Of a stretch of 64,000 nucleotides of DNA, positions 7,478 to 14,967 are shown one piece after another. The DNA comes from DATLLJ01 sp965229885 (GTDB lineage: Bacteria > Acidobacteriota > Vicinamibacteria > Vicinamibacterales > CAVVIG01): assembly GCA_965229885.1 (NCBI GenBank), contig CBDDJX010000003.1, positions 1,984,001-2,048,000 of the forward strand, read 5' to 3'. The notes beneath the pieces are model-generated. The model was given only the letters and a program-made list of their open reading frames with translations, was not told where the DNA came from and did no database searches. Each line of letters starts with the position of its first letter. Positions within the stretch are counted from its first letter, which is position 1. A program made the position numbers and the translations under genes.

Positions 7478-8308
7478 GTGGACCAGGAAGTGTTAAAACT
7501 TGGTCCGACAGGAGTGCTTCGGTCGCTCTTGAAAATCGAAGGGCGCCATAACGCGCCGTCTCCGAATCCTTTTCACTACAAGGTTATGGGACCGGAGGCG
7601 GCTACGACCAAGATGATGCAGTGCGACCACGGGGACTACAAGCTGCTGGGCCAGCCCTACATCGGCGACGACGGGCAAGCCTATGTAACCGCGCTTCGGC
7701 AGCTAGTGCTCAAGAAAGACGACGAGATCGTCTGCGTCCAGTTTCCGCCGAAGTACGACGCTGCTCGGCTGAAGGAGTTGATTGCTCAGCGTGGAGTTGA
7801 GGGCGCCAAGTTGGAGGAAATTTATCTGGACAAGGAAGAATCGCACGACAACGCCGAGTTGATAGCCTTGATAAAGGCGGCAATCGGCAGTTTCACCGCT
7901 ACCGTCTATGGCGGCAAAGGCACCACCGGGGGTCGGCAAGACGTGTTGCTCTCCTCAAGACTTTCACTCGCCTACCTCCGTGGTCTAGCTAAGATTGGGT
8001 TTCACTATCACCTCTGGACTTCCCACATCCACACTGGGGCGGAGTTCTTGTTTCAACCTATTCGGCGGTTCATTCAGTATGGCGAAGGCGATTGGCGTTC
8101 GTTCGTTGTCCTAGATACTCCGCGCGGCGCGACGCTTCGTGCTTACGACAAGGCCACGGGGCGGGAGGTCGGCGAGGTGTTCATGCCGGCCCCGCAGACG
8201 GGATCGCCAATGACCTATAGTCTCAACGGACGCCAGTACATCGTCGTTCCGGTCAGCCGGGGAAGCTATTCGGGCGAATTCATCGCTTTCCGGCTGCGGA
8301 AAGAGTAA
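7478..8308 (+). CDS. Chimeric ORF: unknown protein fused to the C-terminal tail of a PQQ-dependent dehydrogenase
   Basis: The 276-codon frame has two parts. Residues 1 to about 210 match no family I recognise; they contain PNPFHYKVMGPEA, two short hydrophobic stretches and a His/Trp-rich GFHYHLWTSHIHTGAEF. Residues from about 215 (LRAYDKATGREVGEVFMPA, then SPMTYSLNGRQYIVVPV and EFIAFRL) match the last beta-propeller blade of membrane or periplasmic quinoprotein dehydrogenases. The enzyme's active site and signal peptide are missing, so this is probably a rearrangement product, not a working oxidase. GTG at 7478 is the first start; GTG at 7514, preceded by AGGA, is an alternative. Confidence 0.45.
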   Translation: MDQEVLKLGPTGVLRSLLKIEGRHNAPSPNPFHYKVMGPEAATTKMMQCDHGDYKLLGQPYIGDDGQAYVTALRQLVLKKDDEIVCVQFPPKYDAARLKELIAQRGVEGAKLEEIYLDKEESHDNAELIALIKAAIGSFTATVYGGKGTTGGRQDVLLSSRLSLAYLRGLAKIGFHYHLWTSHIHTGAEFLFQPIRRFIQYGEGDWRSFVVLDTPRGATLRAYDKATGREVGEVFMPAPQTGSPMTYSLNGRQYIVVPVSRGSYSGEFIAFRLRKE

Positions 8309-8343
8309 AGCATTCTTATCTGGAGGGAGAGGAGGGTGCTGGA

Positions 8344-10050
8344 GTGAGTGCGGTCGTGCTCGTCATCGTTGCAGTCTCGGCGTTCGGCCTGGGGTACCGC
8401 TTCTACTCCAAGTTCATCAGCAAGAAGGTGTTCGGCCTCGATCCGGACTTCCGGACGCCGGCCCACGAGTTGGAGGACGGCGTGGACTACGTCCCGACCA
8501 ACCGCTTCGTGCTGTGGGGGCACCACTTCACGTCCGTCGCTGGCGCGGCGCCCATCGTGGGGCCGGCGATCGCCGTTATCTGGGGCTGGGTGCCCGCCTT
8601 CCTGTGGATCACGCTCGGCACTGTCTTCTTTGCCGGCGTGCACGATGCCGGCGCGCTCTGGGTGAGCTCGCGGAACAAGGCCAAGTCGATTGGCGCGCTG
8701 ACGGAGGACATCGTCGGCAAGCGCGCCCGCAGCATGTTCATGATCGTCATCTTCCTGCTGCTGCTGATGGTCAACGCGGTGTTCGCGATCGTGATCGCGA
8801 ACCTGTTCGTCAGCGTGCCCAGTAGCGTGCTCTCGGCCTGGGGTGTCATGCCGGTGGCGGTCGCGATCGGCTTTCTCGTCTATCGCAGGCGTGTGGGGCT
8901 GCTCTGGCCTTCAGTCATCGGGGTCACGTTGCTCTATACGATGATCTTCCTCGGAGAGTACGTACCGATCGCGCTGCCGCAGCAGGTCGCCGGCCTGAGC
9001 GCGCCGGCGGTCTGGGTCGTCCTTCTTTTCGCCTACGCCGGCATCGCTTCGATCCTGCCGGTCTGGATGCTCCTCCAGCCGCGCGACTACATCAACGGGC
9101 TGCAGCTCTTCATCGCGCTGGGCGTGATCTTTCTCGCCGTGTTCCTCGCCAACCCTCAGGTGGTTGCCCCGGCGTACAACACGCTCGCGCCAGCCGGCAC
9201 GCCGCCGCTCGTCCCTTTGCTGTTCGTCACCATCGCCTGCGGGGCGATCTCGGGCTTCCACGGCCTGGTGTCGTCGGGGACCACCTCGAAGCAGCTCGAT
9301 CGCGAAACGGATGTGCGCTTCGTTGGCTATCTCGGCTCGGTGGGTGAAGGCGCGCTGGCCCTTGCGGCGCTGATCGCGTGCACCGCGGGGTTTGCGTCGG
9401 ACGCCGACTGGCGGGCGTTCTATACTTCGTTCGCCGCCGGCGGCACCGACGCCTTCGTGAACGGAGGCGCCCGGATCATCAATATGGGTCTCGGGCTGCC
9501 GCTGGCCTTCTCGCAGACGCTGCTGGCCGTCATGGCAGTGCTGTTCGCCGCGACCACCATGGACACCGGCGTCCGCCTGCAGCGCTACATCATCCAGGAG
9601 TGGGGTCACATCTACCGGCTGCCGGTGCTGACCCGGCGGGCACCGGCCACGCTGCTCGCCGTCGGGAGCTCCATCGGACTGGCCTTCGGCGCGGGCGGCG
9701 GCGCGGGCGCCGGCGGACTGATCATCTGGCCGCTTTTCGGAACGACGAACCAGCTGCTCGCTGGCCTCACCCTGCTCGTGCTGAGCGTCTTCCTCCTGAG
9801 ACTCGGCCGGCCCGTGATCTACGCGCTCCTCCCGATGGGTTTCATCCTGGCGATGGCGTCGCTGGCGCTGCTGGTCCAGTTGGCCACTTTCTGGACCGCC
9901 GGCAGCTACTTCTTGGTCTTCATGGATGCCGTGATCCTCGGCGCGGCCATTTTCGTGTCGCTGGAAGCGTTCTTGGCGCTGCGGCGCGCCCGGCTGGAGC
10001 CCGGGATTCCGCGGACCGGGGAGCCGAGAATCCCCGCGGTCGGGTCGTAA
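8344..10050 (+). CDS. cstA: CstA-family carbon starvation / peptide or pyruvate transporter
   Basis: The start is the GTG at 8344 after a strong purine-rich site (ggagggagaggagg). The 568-aa integral membrane protein has many hydrophobic helices and the CstA signatures: YRFYSKFISKKVFGLDP near the N-terminus, then VPTNRFVLWGHHFTSVAGAAP with its conserved His pair, and WITLGTVFFAGVHDAGALW. The family imports peptides or pyruvate; the substrate here cannot be read from the sequence. It is shorter than E. coli CstA (about 700 aa), as in many non-proteobacterial members. The stop overlaps the start of the next small gene, so the two are translationally coupled. Confidence 0.92.
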   Translation: MSAVVLVIVAVSAFGLGYRFYSKFISKKVFGLDPDFRTPAHELEDGVDYVPTNRFVLWGHHFTSVAGAAPIVGPAIAVIWGWVPAFLWITLGTVFFAGVHDAGALWVSSRNKAKSIGALTEDIVGKRARSMFMIVIFLLLLMVNAVFAIVIANLFVSVPSSVLSAWGVMPVAVAIGFLVYRRRVGLLWPSVIGVTLLYTMIFLGEYVPIALPQQVAGLSAPAVWVVLLFAYAGIASILPVWMLLQPRDYINGLQLFIALGVIFLAVFLANPQVVAPAYNTLAPAGTPPLVPLLFVTIACGAISGFHGLVSSGTTSKQLDRETDVRFVGYLGSVGEGALALAALIACTAGFASDADWRAFYTSFAAGGTDAFVNGGARIINMGLGLPLAFSQTLLAVMAVLFAATTMDTGVRLQRYIIQEWGHIYRLPVLTRRAPATLLAVGSSIGLAFGAGGGAGAGGLIIWPLFGTTNQLLAGLTLLVLSVFLLRLGRPVIYALLPMGFILAMASLALLVQLATFWTAGSYFLVFMDAVILGAAIFVSLEAFLALRRARLEPGIPRTGEPRIPAVGS

Positions 10051-10325
10051 TGATGCCTACGCGCGGGCTGCGGGCGTCGCTCCAGGAGCTGCGCGCGCTG
10101 CTGCGCGAGTTCTACGTCGCGCCGTATCGCGGAGCGATGGCGCGTGCCAAACGGGACGATGAGGACCTCTTCATGCTGCTCGTCTTCATGGAGATGCTCG
10201 GCGTGCCCAACCCCGCGAGTTACTACACGCTCGAGCTGCTCCCCGTCCTGTACGAGCGCTTCCACGAGTGGCACACGCGGATGGGCATGGAGCGCTCGCC
10301 GCTCGACGGGATCCGCTGCTGTTAG
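10050..10325 (+). CDS. cory-CC-star family small protein
   Basis: The 91-aa protein starts at an ATG overlapping the cstA stop (taATGATG). It is mostly helical and soluble: basic N-terminus, LREFYVAPYRGAMARAKRDD, an LFMLLVFMEMLGVPNP core and YTLELLPVLYERFHEWH. It ends exactly in Cys-Cys-stop (GIRCC), the feature that gives this family its name. Its position between a CstA transporter and an ArsA-like ATPase is strong context support. The biochemical role is unknown. The paired terminal cysteines could carry a lipid, a metal or a disulfide, which is an inference only. Confidence 0.85.
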   Translation: MMPTRGLRASLQELRALLREFYVAPYRGAMARAKRDDEDLFMLLVFMEMLGVPNPASYYTLELLPVLYERFHEWHTRMGMERSPLDGIRCC

Positions 10326-10353
10326 CCATTCAACATGACAGGCCGCTAGACCG

Positions 10354-11346
10354 GTGCTCACCCTCGGACGGCAGAAAATCGTTTTCATCGGCGGCAAAGG
10401 CGGCGTCGGCAAGACCACCACCGCCGCCGCGCTGGCCGTGTCCCTTGCGGAGCGCTCGGAGCGGTGCCTGCTCGTGTCGACCGACCCCGCGCATTCGCTG
10501 GGCGACCTGTTCGATGTCCGCATCGGCGATCGGGAGCAGCTGCTCAGGCCGAACCTCTGGGGCCTGGAGATCGATCCGGGCGCGCAGGTCGACCGTCACC
10601 TCGAAGCCGTGCGCAGCGCGATGCGCGAGTTCGTGCGCCCGGAGATGTTCCACGAGATCGATCGCCAGATGGAGCTGACGCGCCTGTCCCCGGGCGCGGT
10701 GGAGGCGGCCATGGTCGAGCGCGTGGCCGACATCATGCTCGAGGCCGGCGAGCGCTACGACCGCGTGCTAGTGGACACGGCGCCGACCGGCCACACGCTG
10801 CGGCTGCTCTCGCTGCCCGAAATCATGGCCGCGTGGACCGACGGCCTACTGCGACAGCGGGAGCGCGCGGACGCGACGGGCGAGGTGCTCAAGCGCATGC
10901 GGCGCCGCGGCACCGGCGACGAGCTCTCGTTCATCGATCAGGCCGTCGACGACGAGCCGGACGCCCGGTCGACCCGGATCCGCGACACGCTGCTGGCGCG
11001 CCGCCGCAAGCTGAGTCAGACGCGGCGCCTCCTGCTGGATGCCGAACAGTGCGGCTTCATCCTGGTGATGGTGCCGGAAAAGCTGCCGATCCAGGAGAGC
11101 CAGAAGATGCTGGAAGTGCTGCGCCGGTTCAATATCCCGGTGCTCGGGGTGGTGATCAACCGGGTGCTGCCAGACGCCCCGCTGGGCGAGTTTCTCGAGC
11201 AGCGCCGCGAGCAGGAGACGCGCTACCTGGCTCAGATCTCCGGTATCTTCGGAGACACGCCGCAGGTGCGTGTGCCGCTCCTTCCACACGACGTCGAGGG
11301 GACTGCCAGCCTCCGCGAAATCGCCCGGACCCTCCTTCCCGCCTGA
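10354..11346 (+). CDS. ArsA/Get3-type ATPase
   Basis: The 330-aa single-domain P-loop ATPase starts at the GTG at 10354. It has the deviant Walker A (GGKGGVGKTTTAAALA, residues 13-28), the STDPAHSLGDLFD switch region, VDTAPTGHTLRLL (Walker B/Switch II) and a C-terminal GVVINRVLPD. This is the ArsA/TRC40 fold, which moves arsenite or hydrophobic tail segments. It has one ATPase half, not the two of plasmid ArsA, and no arsenite Cys triad was seen, so arsenic resistance is unlikely. It follows the cory-CC-star gene by 28 bases in the same direction and may act on that protein or on CstA. Confidence 0.9.
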   Translation: MLTLGRQKIVFIGGKGGVGKTTTAAALAVSLAERSERCLLVSTDPAHSLGDLFDVRIGDREQLLRPNLWGLEIDPGAQVDRHLEAVRSAMREFVRPEMFHEIDRQMELTRLSPGAVEAAMVERVADIMLEAGERYDRVLVDTAPTGHTLRLLSLPEIMAAWTDGLLRQRERADATGEVLKRMRRRGTGDELSFIDQAVDDEPDARSTRIRDTLLARRRKLSQTRRLLLDAEQCGFILVMVPEKLPIQESQKMLEVLRRFNIPVLGVVINRVLPDAPLGEFLEQRREQETRYLAQISGIFGDTPQVRVPLLPHDVEGTASLREIARTLLPA

Positions 11347-11505
11347 GGGTGAAGAGCCCCGTGCGGTCGAGCACGACGTTCCTCGTTTGGAAGCCTGCGA
11401 GGCTGTGCTGGAAGAGCTCGAGGATCAGGAATAGGTAGACGCGCCGCATAGCATGCGCACACTAGCCTGGATTCCCACGCCTACCCATGCGCCTAACGAA
11501 TCGTG

Positions 11506-11825
11506 TCATTTTCCAAACATCAGGCGGAGCTTCTTGCGACCGAGCCACGGGACTGGCGTGACGGCATCCTCAAGACCGGCGGCGAGGAGCAACGGGTTGT
11601 GCGCGCGTTCTTGAAAGCGCACGACGATCTCGGTGTCGGTGAGCGTCACGGAGGCCGTGGCGTCCACGAGACCCCGAAAAATGTGGTCGGCCTTGGCTTC
11701 CGTGTAGCCGTTGCCCACCGTCGCGCCGAGCAGCCGATAGAGGCTGCTCGCCATCCGCGTAAGGTGCAAGAAAGCGGCCGAGGCCAGGCGAACCGCCGCG
11801 GCGGGGTCGATGCTGGCCATCTCGT
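11506..11825 (-). pseudogene. C-terminal fragment of an unrecognised, possibly transposase-related protein
   Basis: The minus-strand frame encodes AFLHLTRMASSLYRLLGATV, then DATASVTLTDTEIVVRFQER and ends PWLGRKKLRLMFGK. The upstream side merges at about 11825-11843 with the start zone of a degenerate transposase on the other strand, so no native start is visible. The ending resembles the C-termini of large transposase-like proteins, but I do not recognise the family. It is probably debris within the IS-rich region. Confidence 0.35.
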
Positions 11826-11842
11826 CCGAGTAGCCTCTGACG

Positions 11843-12245
11843 ATGCCCCATGTGCTGCACTTCCTCGTGCTCACCGTTGCTGGCTGAGTGAATCGCCACC
11901 AAGAAGATCTGATCGACTATCTCCGGGAGGAGAACCGTGTCCTCCGGGAGCAACGTGGTGGCCGACCCCTTCAGCTGACGGACGCCCAGCGCCGTCGACT
12001 CGCGGTGCGCGGCAAGGCCCTCGGCCGGCGCGCATTGATGCAGGTGGCCAGTATTGTCACCCCGGACACGATCCTCCGCTGGTACCGGAGGCTGATCGCC
12101 CAGAAGTACGACGGCAGTGCCCGAAGACGTCGAGGCCGGCCGATGACGCCCGGAGAGATCGCCGACCTCGTGGTGCGGATGGCGGTCGAGAATCCGCGGT
12201 GGGGCTACACACGGATCCGGGGCGCGCTCGCCAACCTCGCGACAA
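11843..12245 (+). pseudogene. rve/DDE-type transposase fragment, second copy
   Basis: From ATG 11843 the frame reads MPHVLHFLVLTVAG, then TGA at 11885-11887 in place of the Trp seen in the copy at 2963, then VNRHQEDLIDYLREENRVLR, TPDTILRWYRRLIAQKYDG and VENPRWGYTRIRGALANLA. Homology to the first copy ends at about 12245 and unrelated sequence follows. The catalytic domain is missing. The nonsense codon and truncation make it non-functional. Confidence 0.7.
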
Positions 12246-12459
12246 GAAGTGCCGCGGGCGTCACGGCAGCGCATGGCCGGGCTCAGGCGATATGGAGCGA
12301 GGACGGCCCCAGCATTTCCCGCCGGCGGGATTGTTGCCGATGGCACGGGACCAGGAAGGGACCAGCGCAGATGATGATGACCAGGGCGCTGGCGTCTTGA
12401 TTGCCCATGCCTGCTGAACTCGACGCCGCCCGCGTCCCGTAGGGGAAAAGAGCCTGAAC

Positions 12460-13108
12460 ATGCCGAAGCGCGCGAAGAAAGCCGTGCCGGAACGCACGAG
12501 CACCAATCGGCTGAAGCCGAAGCAGTCACCAGAGGCCGAGGGCGCCGAGTTGATGGTGGAGGGTTTTCTGATGAACGCCGCCACCGCAGTGGCCTATTCG
12601 AGAAATCTCGGGGCACTGGATCTCGCGGAGTGCATGGCCGCGCTGATTGCAGAAACCGAGAGTGCAACGCGGCAATATGGGCGGCCCGGAGGCGACGCTC
12701 GCGGCACAAGCGGTCACGCTAAACGCGATGTTCACCCAGCTCGCGTATCAGTCGTCTAAGATGACCAAGGTTGACCAGATTGACCGATTTACGAGGTTGG
12801 CCCTGAAGGCGCAGGGACAATGCCGTGCTACGGTCGAAACCCTGGCGGTCATCAAGAACCCGCCGACGGTGTTCGCCCGGCAAGCGAACATCGCTCACGG
12901 CCCGCAGCAGGCGAACAACACCGTTGCGGTCTCGAGCCGAAACAATGAGCCTCGAGCGCGCGCGGGAAATCAGGAAATCGAGCAAATTAAAGTATTGGAG
13001 GCGCATGCGCACCGGGAGCGGCGGGGCGGTTCAGGCCTCGTTCTCGCGAATGACCGGTCATGCTCACCATTGGTGACCGCCCTCATTGGTGACAGGAAAT
13101 GCCGTTGA
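12460..13108 (+). pseudogene. Conserved hypothetical protein, frameshifted
   Basis: Two overlapping frames make one protein. The first (from 12460) begins MPKRAKKAVPERTSTNR, basic, then AYSRNLGALDLAECMAALIA. The second, one frame over from about 12680, continues MGGPEATLAAQAVTLNAMF, LALKAQGQCRATVETLAVIK and FARQANIAHGPQQANN. The second half resembles a hypothetical family common in proteobacterial accessory DNA (LALKAQSQCRAT-type motif). The frameshift falls near 12665-12685. The region after HGPQQANN may be non-native. Function unknown. Confidence 0.5.
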
Positions 13109-13786
13109 TGATGTTCCCGCAACGCCGCTGGCGCATCGGTGTTGCTGCCGTCGTTACGGTGTTCGGGGTGGTGGCCCCGGTGGTGGACCGATTTGTCTTC
13201 CCCGAAGCGAACCCACCAGTATGGGCCTACCCAGCCGAAGGACAAGTGTTTCACAGTCAGGCGGAGGGCTTCTCCCAGCGCATCGTGACGATCGACGATG
13301 ACTTGATCTGGTCTGAACTGACGCTTCACCCGCACGCGCCGGGACCTCCCGCGCACCTCCACACGACGTTCGCCGAACGGTTCATCGTCGTCAAGGGCGA
13401 GGTGTCAATACTGGTCGAGGACGAAACGAAGGTCGTCCGAGTCGGAGAGGAGTTCGTCGTCGAGCCTGGCACTGTGCACAAACCATTCAATGCAACGGGG
13501 GAAGGGGCTGTTGTGCGCGGCCCGAATACCGCGGCCTACGGCCTCCCTCGTGACTTCGGCGTCTTTCTGACGCAAGCCTATGGGTTCTTTGACGAGTCAC
13601 CAGACAATGGTCGTGCGCCTCTGGCGCTGTTTCAAATGTCGCGGTTCAGTCCGCGATACGACTCGTGGCCCGCTGGGCCACCAGTCTTCGTTCAGCGGGG
13701 GGGTGTATTGAATGCTCGGCCCAATCGCCCGTGCAATAGGATACCGGTCCTACTATCCGCGTTTCGCGCCACAGGGCAATGGGTAG
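13099..13786 (+). pseudogene. Membrane-anchored cupin protein, single-base insertion near the 3' end
   Basis: The frame starts with a short basic stretch and one hydrophobic anchor (RIGVAAVVTVFGVVAPVVDR), then a cupin barrel: LHPHAPGPPAHLHTTFAERF (metal-binding His pair plus Glu), VKGEVSILVEDE, then VEPGTVHKPFNA (third His). Near 13711 one extra A shifts the frame; without it the end reads VLMLGPIARAIGYRSYYPRF and stops at 13786. Only about 25 C-terminal residues are affected, so some activity could persist. In the shifted frame translation would continue to 14004. The substrate is unknown. Confidence 0.65.
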
Positions 13787-13987
13787 TAGCCGCTGCTGCG
13801 CCTCGTTGCAACAGCCGTGTTTGCAGCTGGGCGTTGGTGCAGCCGGAGGTCGCAAAGGTGACGCGCGGGCCTCGCCTGGAGCGACGCCGTCCTCCTGCCC
13901 GCGCACCCTCGACCGCATCGTCGACGTGGCCGACCAGCACCGACCGGCTCGGAGGCGCAACGTGGCCGAGCAGCGCGGCGACGTTAT

Positions 13988-14161
13988 GGCCTGGCCTTCC
14001 TTGAGGTGATGGCCTCCCTCTATCCCGGCTACACGGCCACCGCAAGCTTCGGTCAGGTGCTTGTCGGGACGCTGTATGGCGTAGTGGACGGTGCGGCGGC
14101 CGGAGCCGTCTTCGCCTGGCTCTACAATTTCTGCGCGAGCCGCCTGAGTACGTCGGCGTAG
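13988..14161 (+). pseudogene. C-terminal fragment of a holin-like membrane protein
   Basis: A frame ending with TAG at 14159-14161 reads GLAFLEVMASLYPGYTATAS, then FGQVLVGTLYGVVDGAAAG and AVFAWLYNFC. The Tyr-Pro-Gly-Tyr turn followed by two glycine-rich transmembrane segments resembles the C-terminus of small bacterial proteins annotated as phage-holin-like. The upstream half, including the first membrane helix and the start, is not recognisable between 13787 and 13987, so the gene is truncated. Confidence 0.4.
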
Positions 14162-14203
14162 GACTCCGCTGAACACGCCCAACGTTTCCTGTCGGTGCAT
14201 GGC

Positions 14204-14427
14204 CGTGCTGGCTACTTTCTCCATCCGCGAATCACGCGGCGCGGCGGTAGTCATGATGAAGTCCGTTGAGGACGGGCAGCGCGACGACGTTCCCGGTGAG
14301 TTCCGGGCTCCGGTGAACTGGCTGCCGTCAACAGGCACCAAGCATTCCGACTAGCAGGCGAGGGGCGGTCTGTTCAGCCAGCCCTCGCAGCCCAACAACG
14401 ACCCGAATGGAGAAAGCAGCCAGCACG
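14204..14427. mobile_element. 224-bp MITE-like derivative of an rve-type IS
   Basis: The two ends are 24-bp inverted repeats: cgtgctggctactttctcca plus tccg at 14204-14227, and at 14404-14427 the complementary sequence with three mismatches. The inner sequence matches both ends of the element at 22512-23224 (left about 130 bp and right about 90 bp) with the transposase middle removed. It has no coding capacity of its own and could move only in trans. It abuts an hsdM fragment at 14428, as does the longer copy at 23225. Confidence 0.8.
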
Positions 14428-14735
14428 AGGGAGCTTGGCGCGGGACTGGAGGTGCGCCCAGCGTCCTTCCTTGGGCACCCAGAAGACGTTGCCGGCGAGG
14501 TATTCATCCTTGCCTTCAGGATTCGCTCCAGCCAGGTCACCCTCGCCGGCCACCAGCTTCACGTGGTGTTCCTCGAACGTGTCGGAGATGTATTTCAGGA
14601 AGATGAGACCCAGGACGACATGTTCGTATTCCGCCGCGTCCATGTTGTTGCGGAGCTTGTCGGCGGTCAGCCAGAGCTTGGCCTCGAAGCCGAGGTGCGC
14701 GGTGGCGTCTTTGGATGCCTTGGGCTTCGTTCGGC
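14428..14735 (-). pseudogene. hsdM: Type I restriction methylase subunit HsdM, N-terminal fragment
   Basis: The minus-strand frame gives KASKDATAHLGFEAKLWLTA, DKLRNNMDAAEYEHVVLGLI, FLKYISDTFEEHH and NVFWVPKEGRWAHLQSRAKL, the conserved N-terminal domain of HsdM up to its usual WxHLQ(A/S) motif. It is cut on the downstream side by the MITE-like element at 14427. On the upstream side it is fused in frame to an IS6-type N-terminus near 14735. The methylase catalytic domain is absent and no hsdS or hsdR was seen nearby. Confidence 0.85.
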
Positions 14736-14829
14736 AGCTGAGACCGAATCGGTGATAGAGCCGCACGGCGTAACTGATGATGTCGAGCGGGAATCGATAG
14801 CCGTGATAGCTGGGCGACTGGCTCATCAT
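14736..14829 (-). pseudogene. IS6-family transposase, N-terminal fragment
   Basis: From the ATG at 14829 the frame reads SYHGYRFPLDIISYAVRLYH, then RFGLSC, which is the start of IS6/IS26-like transposases (YRFPxEIIxxAVxLYxRFxLS). It then passes into the HsdM fragment without a stop, giving a 151-codon chimeric frame. A central IS6 transposase fragment lies at 1-163. Confidence 0.7.
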
Positions 14830-14967
14830 CCGCCCACTCTCCCACCCGTGGGCTCAAGTTGACAACGCCAACGTGTGCCTGAATCGGAGGTCTCACTCAT
14901 CGCCTCGGCAGCGGCGGGGCTTGTCCATTTAACGTCAACTTGACAGTGCCGTTCGAGACACTTGACA

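Noticed and set aside
10354..11346. Arsenic resistance operon
   Set aside because: The ATPase is ArsA-like but has one ATPase half, shows no arsenite-binding Cys triad, and there is no arsB, arsR or arsC nearby; the neighbours are cstA and cory-CC-star.
11156..11449. Minus-strand ORF starting MRRVYLFLILELFQHSLAG
   Set aside because: It overlaps the 3' end of the ArsA-type gene antisense, has no ribosome-binding site and loses character within 35 residues.
14374..14829. A 151-codon fusion protein of transposase and HsdM as a real gene
   Set aside because: It is two unrelated N-terminal fragments joined by chance in frame, ending inside a MITE-like element.
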